From Ideonella alba (GTDB lineage Bacteria > Pseudomonadota > Gammaproteobacteria > Burkholderiales > Burkholderiaceae_C), in NCBI RefSeq assembly GCF_018069875.1, contig NZ_JAGQDF010000010.1:156316-220315 (forward strand): 64,000 nt of DNA. Direction: 5' to 3'. This document shows, one piece after another, positions 31,667 through 40,474 of the stretch (positions are counted from its first letter, which is position 1; each line of letters starts with the position of its first letter). The translations under genes and the position numbers were made by a program. The notes beneath the pieces were generated by a model, which saw only the letters and a program-made list of their open reading frames with translations, was not told the DNA's origin and ran no database searches.

Positions 31667-32794
31667 TCACCGCAGTTGCAGATCGTCGCTCGCGAAGCGG
31701 ATGCTCAGCGGCTCGATCAGCAGCTGCTTGGCACCGGCCTCGACCTGCCCGGCGAGCACCGCCTCGACGCCCTCGGCGCGGGCGATGGCCACGGTCTGCT
31801 CGGCCTGCTCGCGCGGCACGAACAGCGCGAAACCGGCGCCCATGTTCAGCGTGGAATAGGCCTCGCGGTCATCGTGACCGGCGTGCTGCTGGATGAAGCG
31901 CAGCACCGGCGGCACCGCGGGCACGGTGTGGATGCGGTAGGTCAGCTCGGCCGGATGACGCAGCAGCTTGCGCCAGCCATGGCCGGTGATGTTGGCGCTG
32001 TAGTGCACCGTCACGCCGGCGCGGGCCAGGGCCTCGGTGACCGGGCTGTAGAGCACGGTGGGGGCGAGCAGGGCCTCGCCATAACTCAGGCCCGGCGCCA
32101 CCTCGGTCAGGTAGCCCTGGGGCAGGCGCTCGGTCAGCTTGCGCGCCAGGCTCAGGCCATTGGCGTGGATGCCGCTGGAGGCCAGCAGCACGATGGCGTC
32201 ACCCGCGCCCAGCTGATCGCCCACGCTGAGGCGGCTCTTGGGGTTGATGATGCCGGTGCACGAAGCCGCCAGGTCGATGCGGCCAGACTCGACGATGCCG
32301 GCCAGCGCCGGCGTTTCACCACCGCCCCAGGCGACACCACAGCGGTCGCAGGCGGCCTTCCAGCCGGCCACCAGGGCCTGGGCGCGCTGCGCGTCACCGA
32401 ACCAGTCGCTGCCACCGGCGGCCCAGTAGGCCTGGACGACCAGCGGCGTGGCGCCCACGGTGATCAGGTCGTTGACCGCCATCGCGATCGTGTCCTGGGC
32501 GATGCCTTCGTAGTAGCTGCGGCCGGTCAGGGCCTTCATCTCGTCGGCGACCAGGGCCTTGGAGCCCAGGCACTCGACGATGCTGGCCAGGTAGAACGGG
32601 CCGACGTCGACCACATAGGCCGACTCGCCACGCGAGGCCGGCACTTCGGTGAAGCCGTGGCCAGCCAGGTGGCCGGCGGTGGCAGCCGCCGCGCGCTGCG
32701 CGGCAACCTTCAGCGGATCGATCAGGTCGTAGTTGACACCGGCCTGCTCGTAGCTGAGCGACGCGGTGGATGCGGAGGGGGCGGGAGCACTCAT
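31667..32794 (-). CDS. PurM-superfamily protein (AIR synthase-related paralogue)
   Basis: A 375-residue protein with the fold and several motifs of aminoimidazole ribonucleotide synthase: an N-terminal LSYEQAGVNYD, GGGETPALAG, SSGIHANGLSLAR, ANITGHGWRKLL and LNMGAGFALFVP. The usual glycine-rich, phosphate-binding SGTDGVGTKL segment is not there; the corresponding place reads ASIVECLGSKALVADEM. HITGGG is also changed to NITGHG. It is 25-30 residues longer than PurM. No other purine gene is near. It is therefore more likely a paralogue with altered substrate than the housekeeping enzyme, though automated annotation would call it purM. The ATP-dependent cyclo-ligase role is uncertain. Confidence 0.82.
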   Translation of the reverse strand: MSAPAPSASTASLSYEQAGVNYDLIDPLKVAAQRAAAATAGHLAGHGFTEVPASRGESAYVVDVGPFYLASIVECLGSKALVADEMKALTGRSYYEGIAQDTIAMAVNDLITVGATPLVVQAYWAAGGSDWFGDAQRAQALVAGWKAACDRCGVAWGGGETPALAGIVESGRIDLAASCTGIINPKSRLSVGDQLGAGDAIVLLASSGIHANGLSLARKLTERLPQGYLTEVAPGLSYGEALLAPTVLYSPVTEALARAGVTVHYSANITGHGWRKLLRHPAELTYRIHTVPAVPPVLRFIQQHAGHDDREAYSTLNMGAGFALFVPREQAEQTVAIARAEGVEAVLAGQVEAGAKQLLIEPLSIRFASDDLQLR

Positions 32795-32842
32795 GGCGGG
32801 ATTATCCCGCAGGGGCTCCCGCCCCCGATCCGGCGCCGGGTG

Positions 32843-33739
32843 TCAGAGCCCCAGCTTGGCCTCCTCGACCATCGCGCGGCCGAGCTTGGCAGCGGTGGCA
32901 CCCAGCTGCTTGGCTGCGGCGCTGACCACCGCCAGGCGCGTCTCGGCACCGCCTTGCCGACCGGCGTAGGCCAGCGCCATGGCGTTGGCCAGCTCACGCA
33001 CCAGCGGCTCCCACGGCGGCACCGGGCCCTTGTCGGTCAGCCCGCCACCGTCGGCGGTGACGCCGAAGATGATGCGCACACCGGCTTCGTAGACGCGACC
33101 GTCCAGCTTGGGAATGCTGCTGCCACCGCGCGGGCGCTGGTAGAACGCAAAGGCCACGGCCATGCTCTTGGTGGCGGTGGACAGCACGGCGCCATTGACG
33201 CTGTCGGCCCCCGGCGGGCTCACGACCAGCAGCTGCCAGCTCTGCAGCAGGCGCGGCCCGATGGATGCGAAGGCGGTGATCTGCTCGGGCGCACGGGTGG
33301 GCACCAGGCCCAGTTCATTGGCATTGAAGCTCAGGTCGGTGTCGGGGGCGACGCTGACGAAGTCGTCGTCGAAGAAGTCACCGACGTCGACATCGAAGGC
33401 GTCGATGTAGGTGCCCGGCTCGCCGATGCCATCACCGCCGGTGGGCAGGTACCAGGCGGTCACGCCGATCGGCGTGTCGCCCACCGGCACGCTGAGCGCG
33501 GGGTTGGTGGAGACGAAGGCGCCGTCGGCGCCGCCGGTGACCGACCAGAAGGCGAAGTTGGCGCTGTGGCTCACGCCGTCGCCATCGGTCCAGTTGGCCG
33601 TGGGCGGTGCCCAGTCGGTGTAGGGCGAGCTGCTGACGGTGTTGTCGAAGGGGGGCGTGATGTCGGCGGCCGAGCTGCCCGGGTGGCGGCGGCGGCCGGC
33701 GGCGGTGTAGGTGACATAGCGGGTGTGGACGACGGGCAT
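32843..33739 (-). CDS. conserved-looking protein of unknown function
   Basis: A 298-residue protein, start at 33739, where AGGAG sits 6 nt before the ATG. It has no signal peptide and no membrane segment. The N-terminal two thirds are rich in Gly, Asp, Ser and aromatic residues, with beta-type spacing (VTYTAAG, TVSSSPYTDW, ANFAFWSVTGGADGAFVSTN) and a strikingly acidic stretch VDVGDFFDDDFVSVAPDTD. The C-terminal 70 residues are Ala-rich and helical. I do not recognise a family. It is divergent from dnaX and converges on nothing; the gene ends 48 bp from the PurM paralogue start. Confidence 0.75.
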   Translation of the reverse strand: MPVVHTRYVTYTAAGRRRHPGSSAADITPPFDNTVSSSPYTDWAPPTANWTDGDGVSHSANFAFWSVTGGADGAFVSTNPALSVPVGDTPIGVTAWYLPTGGDGIGEPGTYIDAFDVDVGDFFDDDFVSVAPDTDLSFNANELGLVPTRAPEQITAFASIGPRLLQSWQLLVVSPPGADSVNGAVLSTATKSMAVAFAFYQRPRGGSSIPKLDGRVYEAGVRIIFGVTADGGGLTDKGPVPPWEPLVRELANAMALAYAGRQGGAETRLAVVSAAAKQLGATAAKLGRAMVEEAKLGL

Positions 33740-33856
33740 GAGGGGCTCCTTGTCGGGGCAGGTGAAGAGGGCTTCATCGTCGGCCGCGCTGGCGACCGGC
33801 CCAACCCCCAGGGACGCCAACGCCACCCCCTTCGCCCCGGGGGGCGGGGGGCCGCC

Positions 33857-33862
33857 TAGAAT
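33857..33862 (+). promoter_or_regulatory. candidate -10 box of dnaX
   Basis: TAGAAT lies 7 nt before the dnaX ATG, which would make the mRNA leaderless. There is no Shine-Dalgarno before the ATG. The -35 region is a G/C run with no recognisable hexamer. The rest of the 130-bp gap between the divergent unknown gene and dnaX is GC-rich and otherwise featureless. Confidence 0.35.
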
Positions 33863-33869
33863 CCGTGGC

Positions 33870-35822
33870 ATGAGTTACGTCGTCCTGGCCCGCAAGTACC
33901 GCCCGCGCAGCTTCGAGGACATGGTCGGCCAGGACCATGTGGTGCGTGCCCTGACGCACGCCCTGGAGCAGCAACGCCTGCACCACGCCTACCTGTTCAC
34001 CGGCACACGCGGCATCGGCAAGACCACGGTCTCGCGCATCCTGGCCAAGAGCCTGAACTGCCAGGGCGCCGACGGCCAGGGCGGCATCACCGCGCGTCCC
34101 TGCGGCGTGTGCAGTGCCTGCCGCGAGATCGACGCCGACCGCTACATCGACTACATCGAGCTGGACGCGGCCTCCAACCGCAGCATCGACGAGATCCGCG
34201 AGCTGATCGAGCGGGCCGCCTACAAGCCCAGCGTCGGCCGCTTCAAGGTCTTCATGATCGACGAGGCGCATCAGCTGACCAAGGACGCCTTCAATGCGCT
34301 GCTGAAGACGCTGGAGGAACCGCCCGAGTACCTGAAGTTCGTGCTGGCCACGACCGACCCCGAGAAGATGCTCCCCACGGTGCTGAGCCGCTGCCTGCAG
34401 TTCAATCTGCGGCCGATGGCGCCACCCACGGTGGCCGAGTACCTGGAGCGCGTGCTGGCGGCCGAGGCCATCCCGGCCGAGCCCGGCGCTTTGCGCCTGC
34501 TGTCGCGCGCCGCGCGCGGCTCGATGCGCGACGCCTTGTCGCTCACCGACCAGGCGATCGCCTATGGCGGTGGCCGGCTGGAGGAGGCCGGCGTGCGGGC
34601 GATGCTGGGCAGCGTCGACCGCCGCCACGCGCAACGCCTGGTGGCGGCGCTGGCCGGCCGCGACGGTCGGGCCGTGCTGGACGAATGCGAGGGTCTGCGC
34701 CGCCAGGGCCTGTCGGCCAGCGCCACGCTGGAGGAGATGGCCCGGCTGCTGCAGCAGATGGCGGTGGAACAGGCCGTGCCCGGCGCCCTGGACGCGTCCG
34801 ACCCGGACACCGAGCCCGCGCGTCGCCTGGCACCGGCGCTGGCGGCCGACGAAACCCAGCTGCTCTACAGCATCTGCCTGCAGGGCCGCGCCGAACTGGG
34901 CCTGGCACCGGACGAGCACGCGGGGCTGGTGATGGTGCTGCTGCGCTTCCTGGCCTTTCCGCCGGCGACCGCAGGCGGTGCGGGGGGGGCCTCTGGTGGC
35001 AGCGCCGGCTCTGGCGAACACAGCACCGGCGCGACCGGCCCGGGGGCGGTGGCGATGTCGGCTACCCCTGCTGCGGTGGCCCCGGCGGCCATGCCGGTTC
35101 CTGCACCGGCGCCGGTCGCGGCCAGGCCCGTTGCGGCCCCGCCTCCCGCGCCTGTCGCCGTGCCTGCGCCTGCGCCCGTTGTGGCGGCGCCAGTCAGCGC
35201 CGCAGCCCGCCTGGCCCAGGAGGCCGCCGAGAAGGCCCGTGCGCGCGCCGCCTCGCGCCCGCCCGAACCCCAGGACGAGGACGGTCCGCCGCCCTGGATG
35301 GACGAGGCGCCACCCGTCGATGCCTTGGAGCCCGGCGAGACGATCATCCCGGCCAGCGCCGAGGTGGCCAGCGAGCCGATCGAGCTGTCCGTCCCGGCCG
35401 CGAGTGCGCCGGCGGTCAGCCTGCGCCGCACGCCGCTGGGCGATGCCTGGGCCGAGGCCGTGACGGCGTTGCAGCAGGCGGGCCTGGTCAGCGCGCTGGC
35501 GCGCGAGCTGGCGATGCAGGCCGAGCTGGTGGCCACCGACGGCGAGCGCTGGACCCTGCGTGTCGAGCGCGACAGCCTGCGCAACGCGCCGCTGCTGGAC
35601 AAGCTGCAGGCCGCACTGCGCCAGCTGCCGGGCCACGCGGGCCGGTCGCTGGCCACCGAGCCGGGCGTGGCCCAGGATTCCCCCGCGCTGCGCGACGCCG
35701 AAGCCGCGCGCCAGCGCCAGGCCGAGGCCGAGGCCGCCTTCCGTGCCGACCCGCTGGTGGTGGCGGCACTTCAGCAATTCGCCGGCGCGCGCATCGTGCC
35801 CGGCACGGTGCGACCGCACTGA
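33870..35822 (+). CDS. dnaX: DNA polymerase III subunits gamma/tau
   Basis: A 650-residue clamp-loader ATPase. The start MSYVVLARKYRPRSFEDMVGQ is the standard DnaX N-terminus. Walker A is GTRGIGKTT. The zinc module has Cys in LNCQG and CGVCSAC. Walker B/DEAH-type is VFMIDEAHQLT and sensor 1 is LATTDPEKM. A Pro/Ala-rich linker (about 370-500) separates the ATPase from the C-terminal tau region that binds the polymerase alpha and helicase. I see no A-rich slippery heptamer like that of E. coli dnaX, so a separate gamma product by frameshift is not supported. ybaB and recR follow directly, the usual order. Confidence 0.97.
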   Translation: MSYVVLARKYRPRSFEDMVGQDHVVRALTHALEQQRLHHAYLFTGTRGIGKTTVSRILAKSLNCQGADGQGGITARPCGVCSACREIDADRYIDYIELDAASNRSIDEIRELIERAAYKPSVGRFKVFMIDEAHQLTKDAFNALLKTLEEPPEYLKFVLATTDPEKMLPTVLSRCLQFNLRPMAPPTVAEYLERVLAAEAIPAEPGALRLLSRAARGSMRDALSLTDQAIAYGGGRLEEAGVRAMLGSVDRRHAQRLVAALAGRDGRAVLDECEGLRRQGLSASATLEEMARLLQQMAVEQAVPGALDASDPDTEPARRLAPALAADETQLLYSICLQGRAELGLAPDEHAGLVMVLLRFLAFPPATAGGAGGASGGSAGSGEHSTGATGPGAVAMSATPAAVAPAAMPVPAPAPVAARPVAAPPPAPVAVPAPAPVVAAPVSAAARLAQEAAEKARARAASRPPEPQDEDGPPPWMDEAPPVDALEPGETIIPASAEVASEPIELSVPAASAPAVSLRRTPLGDAWAEAVTALQQAGLVSALARELAMQAELVATDGERWTLRVERDSLRNAPLLDKLQAALRQLPGHAGRSLATEPGVAQDSPALRDAEAARQRQAEAEAAFRADPLVVAALQQFAGARIVPGTVRPH

Positions 35823-35872
35823 ACACCTGGCGCCGCCCTGGCGCCTGACGATCCACGAAAGGAAGAATCGCG

Positions 35873-36199
35873 ATGATGAAGGGTCAATTGGCCGGCCTGA
35901 TGAAGCAGGCCCAGCAGATGCAGGACAACCTGAAGAAGGCCCAGGAAGAGCTGGCCCAGGTTGAGGTCGAAGGCCAGTCCGGCGCCGGCCTGGTGAAGGT
36001 GGTGATGACCTGCCGCAACGATGTACGCCGCGTCAGCATCGACCCCAGCCTTCTGGCCGACGACAAGGACATGCTGGAAGACCTGGTCGCGGCGGCCTTC
36101 AATGACGCGGTGCGCCGCGCCGAGGCCACCAGCCAGGAGCGCATGGGCAAGCTGACCGCCGGCCTGCCGCTGCCCCCCGGCATGAAGATGCCGTTCTGA
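35873..36199 (+). CDS. ybaB: YbaB/EbfC nucleoid-associated protein
   Basis: A 108-residue DNA-binding dimer protein. It has the typical [19 protein letters not shown] start, a coiled N-terminal helix, and [25 protein letters not shown] in the beta part. The family binds DNA and influences nucleoid structure and recombination. It lies 50 bp after dnaX and 4 bp before recR, the conserved dnaX-ybaB-recR order. A second ATG follows directly (35876), so the start may be one codon later. An AGGAAG ribosome site is present. Confidence 0.96.
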   Translation: MMKGQLAGLMKQAQQMQDNLKKAQEELAQVEVEGQSGAGLVKVVMTCRNDVRRVSIDPSLLADDKDMLEDLVAAAFNDAVRRAEATSQERMGKLTAGLPLPPGMKMPF

Positions 36200-36203
36200 C
36201 ACC

Positions 36204-36794
36204 GTGGCAGGCAGCGGCGCGCTCGAGACACTGGTGGAGGCGCTGCGGCGCCTGCCCGGCGTTGGGCAGAAATCGGCCCAGCGCATGGCCTACCACCTGC
36301 TGCAGCACGACCGGCTGGGCGCCGGCGTGCTGGCGCAGGCGCTGGAGCGCGCGGTGGCGTCGGTGCAGCATTGCCAGCGCTGCCACACCTTCAGCGAGGC
36401 ACCGGTGTGCCCGGTGTGCCGCGACACCGGTCGCGATCGCCGGCAGCTCTGCGTGGTCGAGTCACCGGCCGACCAGGCTGCGTTGGAGCGCACCGGCAGC
36501 TACCACGGCTACTACTACGTGCTGATGGGCCGCATCAGCCCGATCGACGGCCAGGGCCCGGAACAGCTGCGCGCCGACGGCCTGCTGGCGCGGGCGCTGG
36601 ACGGCGAGGTGGAAGAGGTCATCCTGGCCACCAGCTTCACCGCCGAGGGCGAGGCCACCTCGCATGTGCTGGGCGAATCCCTGCGCGCCCGCGGCCTGAA
36701 GGTCACGCGCCTCGCGCGCGGCGTGCCGGCGGGCAGTGAGCTGGAATACGTCGACCTCTCGACGATCGCCCACGCGCTGGTCGACCGCCGCTGA
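36204..36794 (+). CDS. recR: recombination mediator RecR
   Basis: A 196-residue RecR with a GTG start 4 bp after ybaB. It has the helix-hairpin-helix [19 protein letters not shown], the zinc finger [16 protein letters not shown], and the Toprim domain starting [13 protein letters not shown] with the DG-type acidic residues further on. With RecF or RecO it loads RecA onto SSB-coated gaps. The size agrees with E. coli RecR (201). It ends just before the convergent transglycosylase gene, with 5 bp between the stops. Confidence 0.97.
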   Translation: MAGSGALETLVEALRRLPGVGQKSAQRMAYHLLQHDRLGAGVLAQALERAVASVQHCQRCHTFSEAPVCPVCRDTGRDRRQLCVVESPADQAALERTGSYHGYYYVLMGRISPIDGQGPEQLRADGLLARALDGEVEEVILATSFTAEGEATSHVLGESLRARGLKVTRLARGVPAGSELEYVDLSTIAHALVDRR

Positions 36795-36799
36795 GCAGA

Positions 36800-38401
36800 T
36801 CAGCGACGGGTGCGGGTGGGCGCGGCCGGGCGGCGGGTGGTGGCCGGTGCCTTCTGACGGGCACCCGGCGCGGCGCGCTTGGTGGCCTGCGGCACCATCA
36901 CGATGTAGGTGCTGCCCGGCTTGAACACCGCGTTGGTCGACACCTTGTTCCACTGCGCCACCATCGCCGCCGAGGTGCGGTAGCGCTGCGCCACCGACGC
37001 CACGCTGTCGCCGCGCTTGCCGGCGCGCAGCGTCAGGCGGCGCATCGGCGGCAGGTCGGGTGCCAGCGCGATGGTGGCGTTGTCGGCCAGGTGCTCGGAC
37101 ACATCGGCATTGCGACCAGCGGTGCGTGGCACCAGCAGCGTCGAGCCGGCCTTGACCAGCATGCGCGGCGGGATGCGGTTGATGTCGCGCAGTTCGGACT
37201 CGCTCATGCCCACCTGCCTGGCCGCATCGGCCGGCCGCAGCGTCTTGGGCGCGACCCAGGCGGTCCAGCTGGCCAGCGGCCCGCGGTGGGCCTTCAGGTT
37301 GCCGACGAAGCGGCCGGCGTTGTCGAAGGGCAGCAGCACCTGCTCGGTGCCGGCGGCCAGGATCACCGGCTTGTTCATCTGCGGGTTGAGCTGGCGGAAC
37401 TCCTCGACCGAGATGCCGGCCAGGCGCGCCGCCAGATCGACATCGATGTCGCGCTGGATCGGCACGCTGACGAAGTACGGGTGGTTCTTCAGCTCGGGCA
37501 GCGCCAGGCCGTAGTTGTCGGGTGCGGCGATCAGGTTCTTGATCGCCTGCAGCTTGGGCACGTAGTAGCGCGTCTCGTCGGGCATGCGCAGGCTGCTGTA
37601 GTCGGTGGGCAGGCCGGCCTTCTGGTTGCGGGCGATCGCGCGCTGCACATTGCCTTCGCCCCAGTTGTAGGCGGCCAGGGCCAGGTGCCAGTCGCCGAAC
37701 ATGTTGTTCAGCCGGCTCAGGTAGTCCAGCGCCGCGCGGGTGGAGGCCAGCACGTCGCGGCGATCGTCGCGGAAGATGTTCTGCTTGAGCGCGTAGTCCT
37801 TGCCGGTCATCGGCATGAACTGCCACATGCCCGAGGCACGGGCGGTGGACAGCGCCTGCGGGTTGAAGGCGCTCTCGACAAAGGGCAGCAGCGCCAGTTC
37901 GGAGGGCATGCCGCGGCGCTCGACCTCCTCGACGATGTGGAACAGGTAGCGCCCGCCGCGCTCGGTCATGCGGCGCATGTAGTCGGGCTTGCCACCGTAG
38001 TGCTGCTCGGCCCGGCGCACCCAGTCGTCCGACAGGTCGGGCATGGCGAAGCCCTTGCGCACGCGGCCCCACAGGTCGCTGCGCGCGGCGCTGTCGTTGA
38101 TGTCGAGCACGCGGTCCGGGTGCACCGGGTCGACGATCGGACCGGTGGCCGGTTCCTCGGCCGCGCGCACCGGGCTGGCTTCGGCGGCCACCGGCGTTGT
38201 GCCAGGCGGCGAGGCGGGCGTGGCGTCCAGCACCATCGCGCTGCCCGGGGGTTGCAGCGTCAGGCGCGGCGGCGGCTCGGGTGACGGGGCCACTGGGCGG
38301 ACCACCGGGCCGGTCACGCCCGCAGACGGGGTCGCGCAGCCGGCAGCCAGGAGGGCGATGCAGCAGCCCAGCAGGGTCGGAAGCAGTCGGTGAAGGGTCA
38401 T
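36800..38401 (-). CDS. mltD: membrane-bound lytic murein transglycosylase D-like lipoprotein
   Basis: A 533-residue lipoprotein with signal MTLHRLLPTLLGCCIALLAA followed by the lipobox Cys in AAGC. The SLT domain has the catalytic Glu in LLPFVESAFNPQ, then SGMWQFMP and LAAYNWGEGNVQRAI. LysM-like units follow at about 350-500, the last being GDSVASVAQRYRTSAAMV, and a strongly basic Ala/Pro/Arg tail ends the protein. It cleaves peptidoglycan glycan strands, forming anhydro-muropeptides, at the outer or inner membrane. Its start overlaps the gloB stop by 4 bp (ATGA), so translation is coupled to gloB. This gloB-mltD order is common in betaproteobacteria. Confidence 0.94.
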   Translation of the reverse strand: MTLHRLLPTLLGCCIALLAAGCATPSAGVTGPVVRPVAPSPEPPPRLTLQPPGSAMVLDATPASPPGTTPVAAEASPVRAAEEPATGPIVDPVHPDRVLDINDSAARSDLWGRVRKGFAMPDLSDDWVRRAEQHYGGKPDYMRRMTERGGRYLFHIVEEVERRGMPSELALLPFVESAFNPQALSTARASGMWQFMPMTGKDYALKQNIFRDDRRDVLASTRAALDYLSRLNNMFGDWHLALAAYNWGEGNVQRAIARNQKAGLPTDYSSLRMPDETRYYVPKLQAIKNLIAAPDNYGLALPELKNHPYFVSVPIQRDIDVDLAARLAGISVEEFRQLNPQMNKPVILAAGTEQVLLPFDNAGRFVGNLKAHRGPLASWTAWVAPKTLRPADAARQVGMSESELRDINRIPPRMLVKAGSTLLVPRTAGRNADVSEHLADNATIALAPDLPPMRRLTLRAGKRGDSVASVAQRYRTSAAMVAQWNKVSTNAVFKPGSTYIVMVPQATKRAAPGARQKAPATTRRPAAPTRTRR

Positions 38402-39162
38402 CGGAACTCGTTCTTCCAGGCGCGCAGCGCCGCAAACACGTCGTCGGGGCGGTCGCTGGCAGCACCATGCGCCAGCCCGCTGGCCACCAGCGCCGGCTGG
38501 TCGCAACGCAGGAAAGGGTTGATCTGTCGTTCCTGCGCCAGCGTGGTGGGCAGGCTGGGGCGGCCGTCGGCACGCACCGCCTCGACCCACTGCCGATGCG
38601 ACGCCAGCGCGGCATTGTCGGGCTCGGCCGCCATCGCAAAGCGCAGGTTGGACAGCGTGTACTCGTGGGCACAGCACACCAGGGTCTCAGGCGGCAGCGC
38701 CATCAGCCGCTGCAGCGAGTCATGCATCTGCGCGGCCGTGCCTTCGAAGAGTCGGCCGCAGCCGGCCGAAAACAGCGTGTCACCGCAGAACAGCAGCGGA
38801 GGATCGGCGGCCACCGCAAAGGCCAGGTGGCTGCGGGTGTGGCCCGGAACGCCGATCACCGACACGGCCCAGCCTCCCCAGGCCAGCGTGTCGCCATCGT
38901 GCACCGGCTGGACCTGCCCGGCCAGGCGGCTGTCGTCGGGGCCCCAGACCGCGCCTTGCAGATGCGGGCGCAGGGCCGCCAGACCGTCCACATGGTCGGC
39001 GTGGTGGTGGGTCACTAGAATGCCGCCGAGGGTCAGCCCGCGCTGCGCAAGGGCTTGCAAGACCGGCGACGCGTCGCCCGGATCCACCACCAGGGCTTGC
39101 TGGCCCTGGATCAGCATCCAGACGTAGTTGTCGGCGAAGGCGGGGAGGGCGAGCAGTTCCAT
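38398..39162 (-). CDS. gloB: hydroxyacylglutathione hydrolase, glyoxalase II
   Basis: A 254-residue metallo-beta-lactamase-fold hydrolase that frees D-lactate and glutathione from S-lactoylglutathione. The metal motif is LVTHHHADHVDG, with further ligands in VPGHTRSH, LFCGDTLF and CCAHEYTLSN. The C-terminal substrate domain has INPFLRCD. It is coupled to mltD downstream. The start codons of gloB and the divergent methyltransferase gene are only 2 bp apart. A perfect TATAAT on the gloB strand at 39183-39188 lies inside the first codons of the methyltransferase as annotated. Confidence 0.97.
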   Translation of the reverse strand: MELLALPAFADNYVWMLIQGQQALVVDPGDASPVLQALAQRGLTLGGILVTHHHADHVDGLAALRPHLQGAVWGPDDSRLAGQVQPVHDGDTLAWGGWAVSVIGVPGHTRSHLAFAVAADPPLLFCGDTLFSAGCGRLFEGTAAQMHDSLQRLMALPPETLVCCAHEYTLSNLRFAMAAEPDNAALASHRQWVEAVRADGRPSLPTTLAQERQINPFLRCDQPALVASGLAHGAASDRPDDVFAALRAWKNEFR

Positions 39163-39164
39163 CG

Positions 39165-40022
39165 ATGGCTGGCGAACACGCGATTATAGATTTGGGGGGG
39201 TGGCTGGATACCCCGGCTGGCCGCTGCATGCTGGCCTGGGAGCAGACCCTGCTGGACGAAGCCGTGGCCGACTCCTTCGGCTTTCATGCGCTGCAGCTGG
39301 GCCTGCCCGAGATGGATGGCCTGCGCAACAACCGCATGCCGCACCGCTGGCTGGCCTGTGAGCACGATGAGGCCGTCGCGCCCATGGCCCTGGACCCGGT
39401 GCCCGACGGGTTGGCCAGCGTGCTGCCCACCGGTGGCGCCACGCTGCGCTGCCAGCCCGAGGCGCTGCCGTTCCCGGACGAGTCGCTGGACCTGGTGCTG
39501 TTGCCGCACACGCTGGAGCTGGTGGACGATCCGCACCTGGCGCTGGCCGAGGCGGCCCGCGTGCTGCGGCCGGAAGGGCGCCTGATCGTGTCGGGCTTCA
39601 ACCCGGCCAGCCTGTGGATGCTGCGCCAGCGCATGGGGCACCTGGCCCGCAACGCCAGCCTGGGCAGCGGCCCGCTCTTCCTGCCCGACACCGGCGAGGC
39701 CATCGGCTACTGGCGGCTGCGCGACTGGATGCGATTGGTGCACCTGGAGCCTGAACGGGGTCGCTTTGGCTGCTACCGCATGCCCTGCCGCAGCCAGGCC
39801 TGGCTGCAGCGCTGGCGCTGGATGGAGGGCGTGGGCGAGCGCTGGTGGCCGGTGCTGGGAGCGGTGTACCTGCTGCAGGCGGTCAAGCGGGTGCGCGGCA
39901 TGCGCCTGGTTGGCCTGTCGCCGCGGCGTCGGCTGCGGCTGGCTGCCGGGCCTGCGGTGGCGGCCAACCGACACTGGCGCGGCGGCGCCTCGGCGCACGA
40001 GACAATCGCCCCCCATGACTGA
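39165..40022 (+). CDS. class I SAM-dependent methyltransferase
   Basis: A 285-residue protein. The methyltransferase core is reduced: the nucleotide loop is not obvious, but the motifs [23 protein letters not shown] and [19 protein letters not shown] are typical for the ubiE/Methyltransf_11 group. The C-terminal 90 residues are rich in Arg and Trp. The substrate is unknown. The first ATG (39165) leaves 2 bp to the gloB start and contains the gloB -10 box, so the true start may be a TTG at 39192 (the reading [10 protein letters not shown]). It overlaps rnhA by 8 bp and is co-transcribed with it, an arrangement seen in related genomes. Confidence 0.82.
   Translation: MAGEHAIIDLGGWLDTPAGRCMLAWEQTLLDEAVADSFGFHALQLGLPEMDGLRNNRMPHRWLACEHDEAVAPMALDPVPDGLASVLPTGGATLRCQPEALPFPDESLDLVLLPHTLELVDDPHLALAEAARVLRPEGRLIVSGFNPASLWMLRQRMGHLARNASLGSGPLFLPDTGEAIGYWRLRDWMRLVHLEPERGRFGCYRMPCRSQAWLQRWRWMEGVGERWWPVLGAVYLLQAVKRVRGMRLVGLSPRRRLRLAAGPAVAANRHWRGGASAHETIAPHD
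39183..39188 (-). promoter_or_regulatory. -10 box of gloB
   Basis: Read on the minus strand this is a perfect TATAAT. The predicted transcript would start about 14 nt before the gloB ATG. No good -35 hexamer is seen. It lies inside the reading frame of the divergent methyltransferase if that gene starts at 39165. Confidence 0.5.
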
Positions 40023-40449
40023 TGTGACGATCTACACCGACGGTGCCTGCAAGGGCAACCCGGGCCCCGGCGGCTGGGGCGCCTGGCTGCGCGCCGGCAG
40101 CCACGAGAAGGAACTCTTCGGTGGCGAACGCCAGACCACCAACAACCGCATGGAGCTGACCGCGGTCATCGAGGCCCTGTCCACGCTCAAGCGGCCCTGT
40201 GCGGTGGCGATCTACACCGACAGCGAGTACGTGAAGAACGGCATCACCACCTGGATCCACAACTGGAAGCGCCGCGGCTGGCGCACCGCGGACGGCAAGC
40301 CGGTGAAGAACGAGGAACTCTGGCGCCGCCTGGATGAACTGGTCGCCGGACACCGCGTGTCCTGGCACTGGGTCAAGGGCCACGCGGGCGACCCCGGCAA
40401 CGAGCGCGCTGATGCGCTCGCCAACCGGGGCGTGGAGCAGGCGCGCTGA
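40015..40449 (+). CDS. rnhA: ribonuclease HI
   Basis: A 144-residue RNase HI that degrades the RNA strand of RNA-DNA hybrids. The catalytic residues are all in place: Asp in [19 protein letters not shown], Glu in [13 protein letters not shown], Asp in [13 protein letters not shown], His and Asp in [18 protein letters not shown]. The basic protrusion [18 protein letters not shown] is the E. coli-type handle. Its start overlaps the methyltransferase stop by 8 bp. Length matches the family (155). Confidence 0.98.
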   Translation: MTDVTIYTDGACKGNPGPGGWGAWLRAGSHEKELFGGERQTTNNRMELTAVIEALSTLKRPCAVAIYTDSEYVKNGITTWIHNWKRRGWRTADGKPVKNEELWRRLDELVAGHRVSWHWVKGHAGDPGNERADALANRGVEQAR

Positions 40450-40474
40450 ACGGGGCGCGCCTGGGGGCGCGGGC

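Noticed and set aside
33870..35822. Programmed frameshift making a separate gamma subunit from dnaX
   Set aside because: No A-rich slippery heptamer or following stem was found at the domain III boundary.
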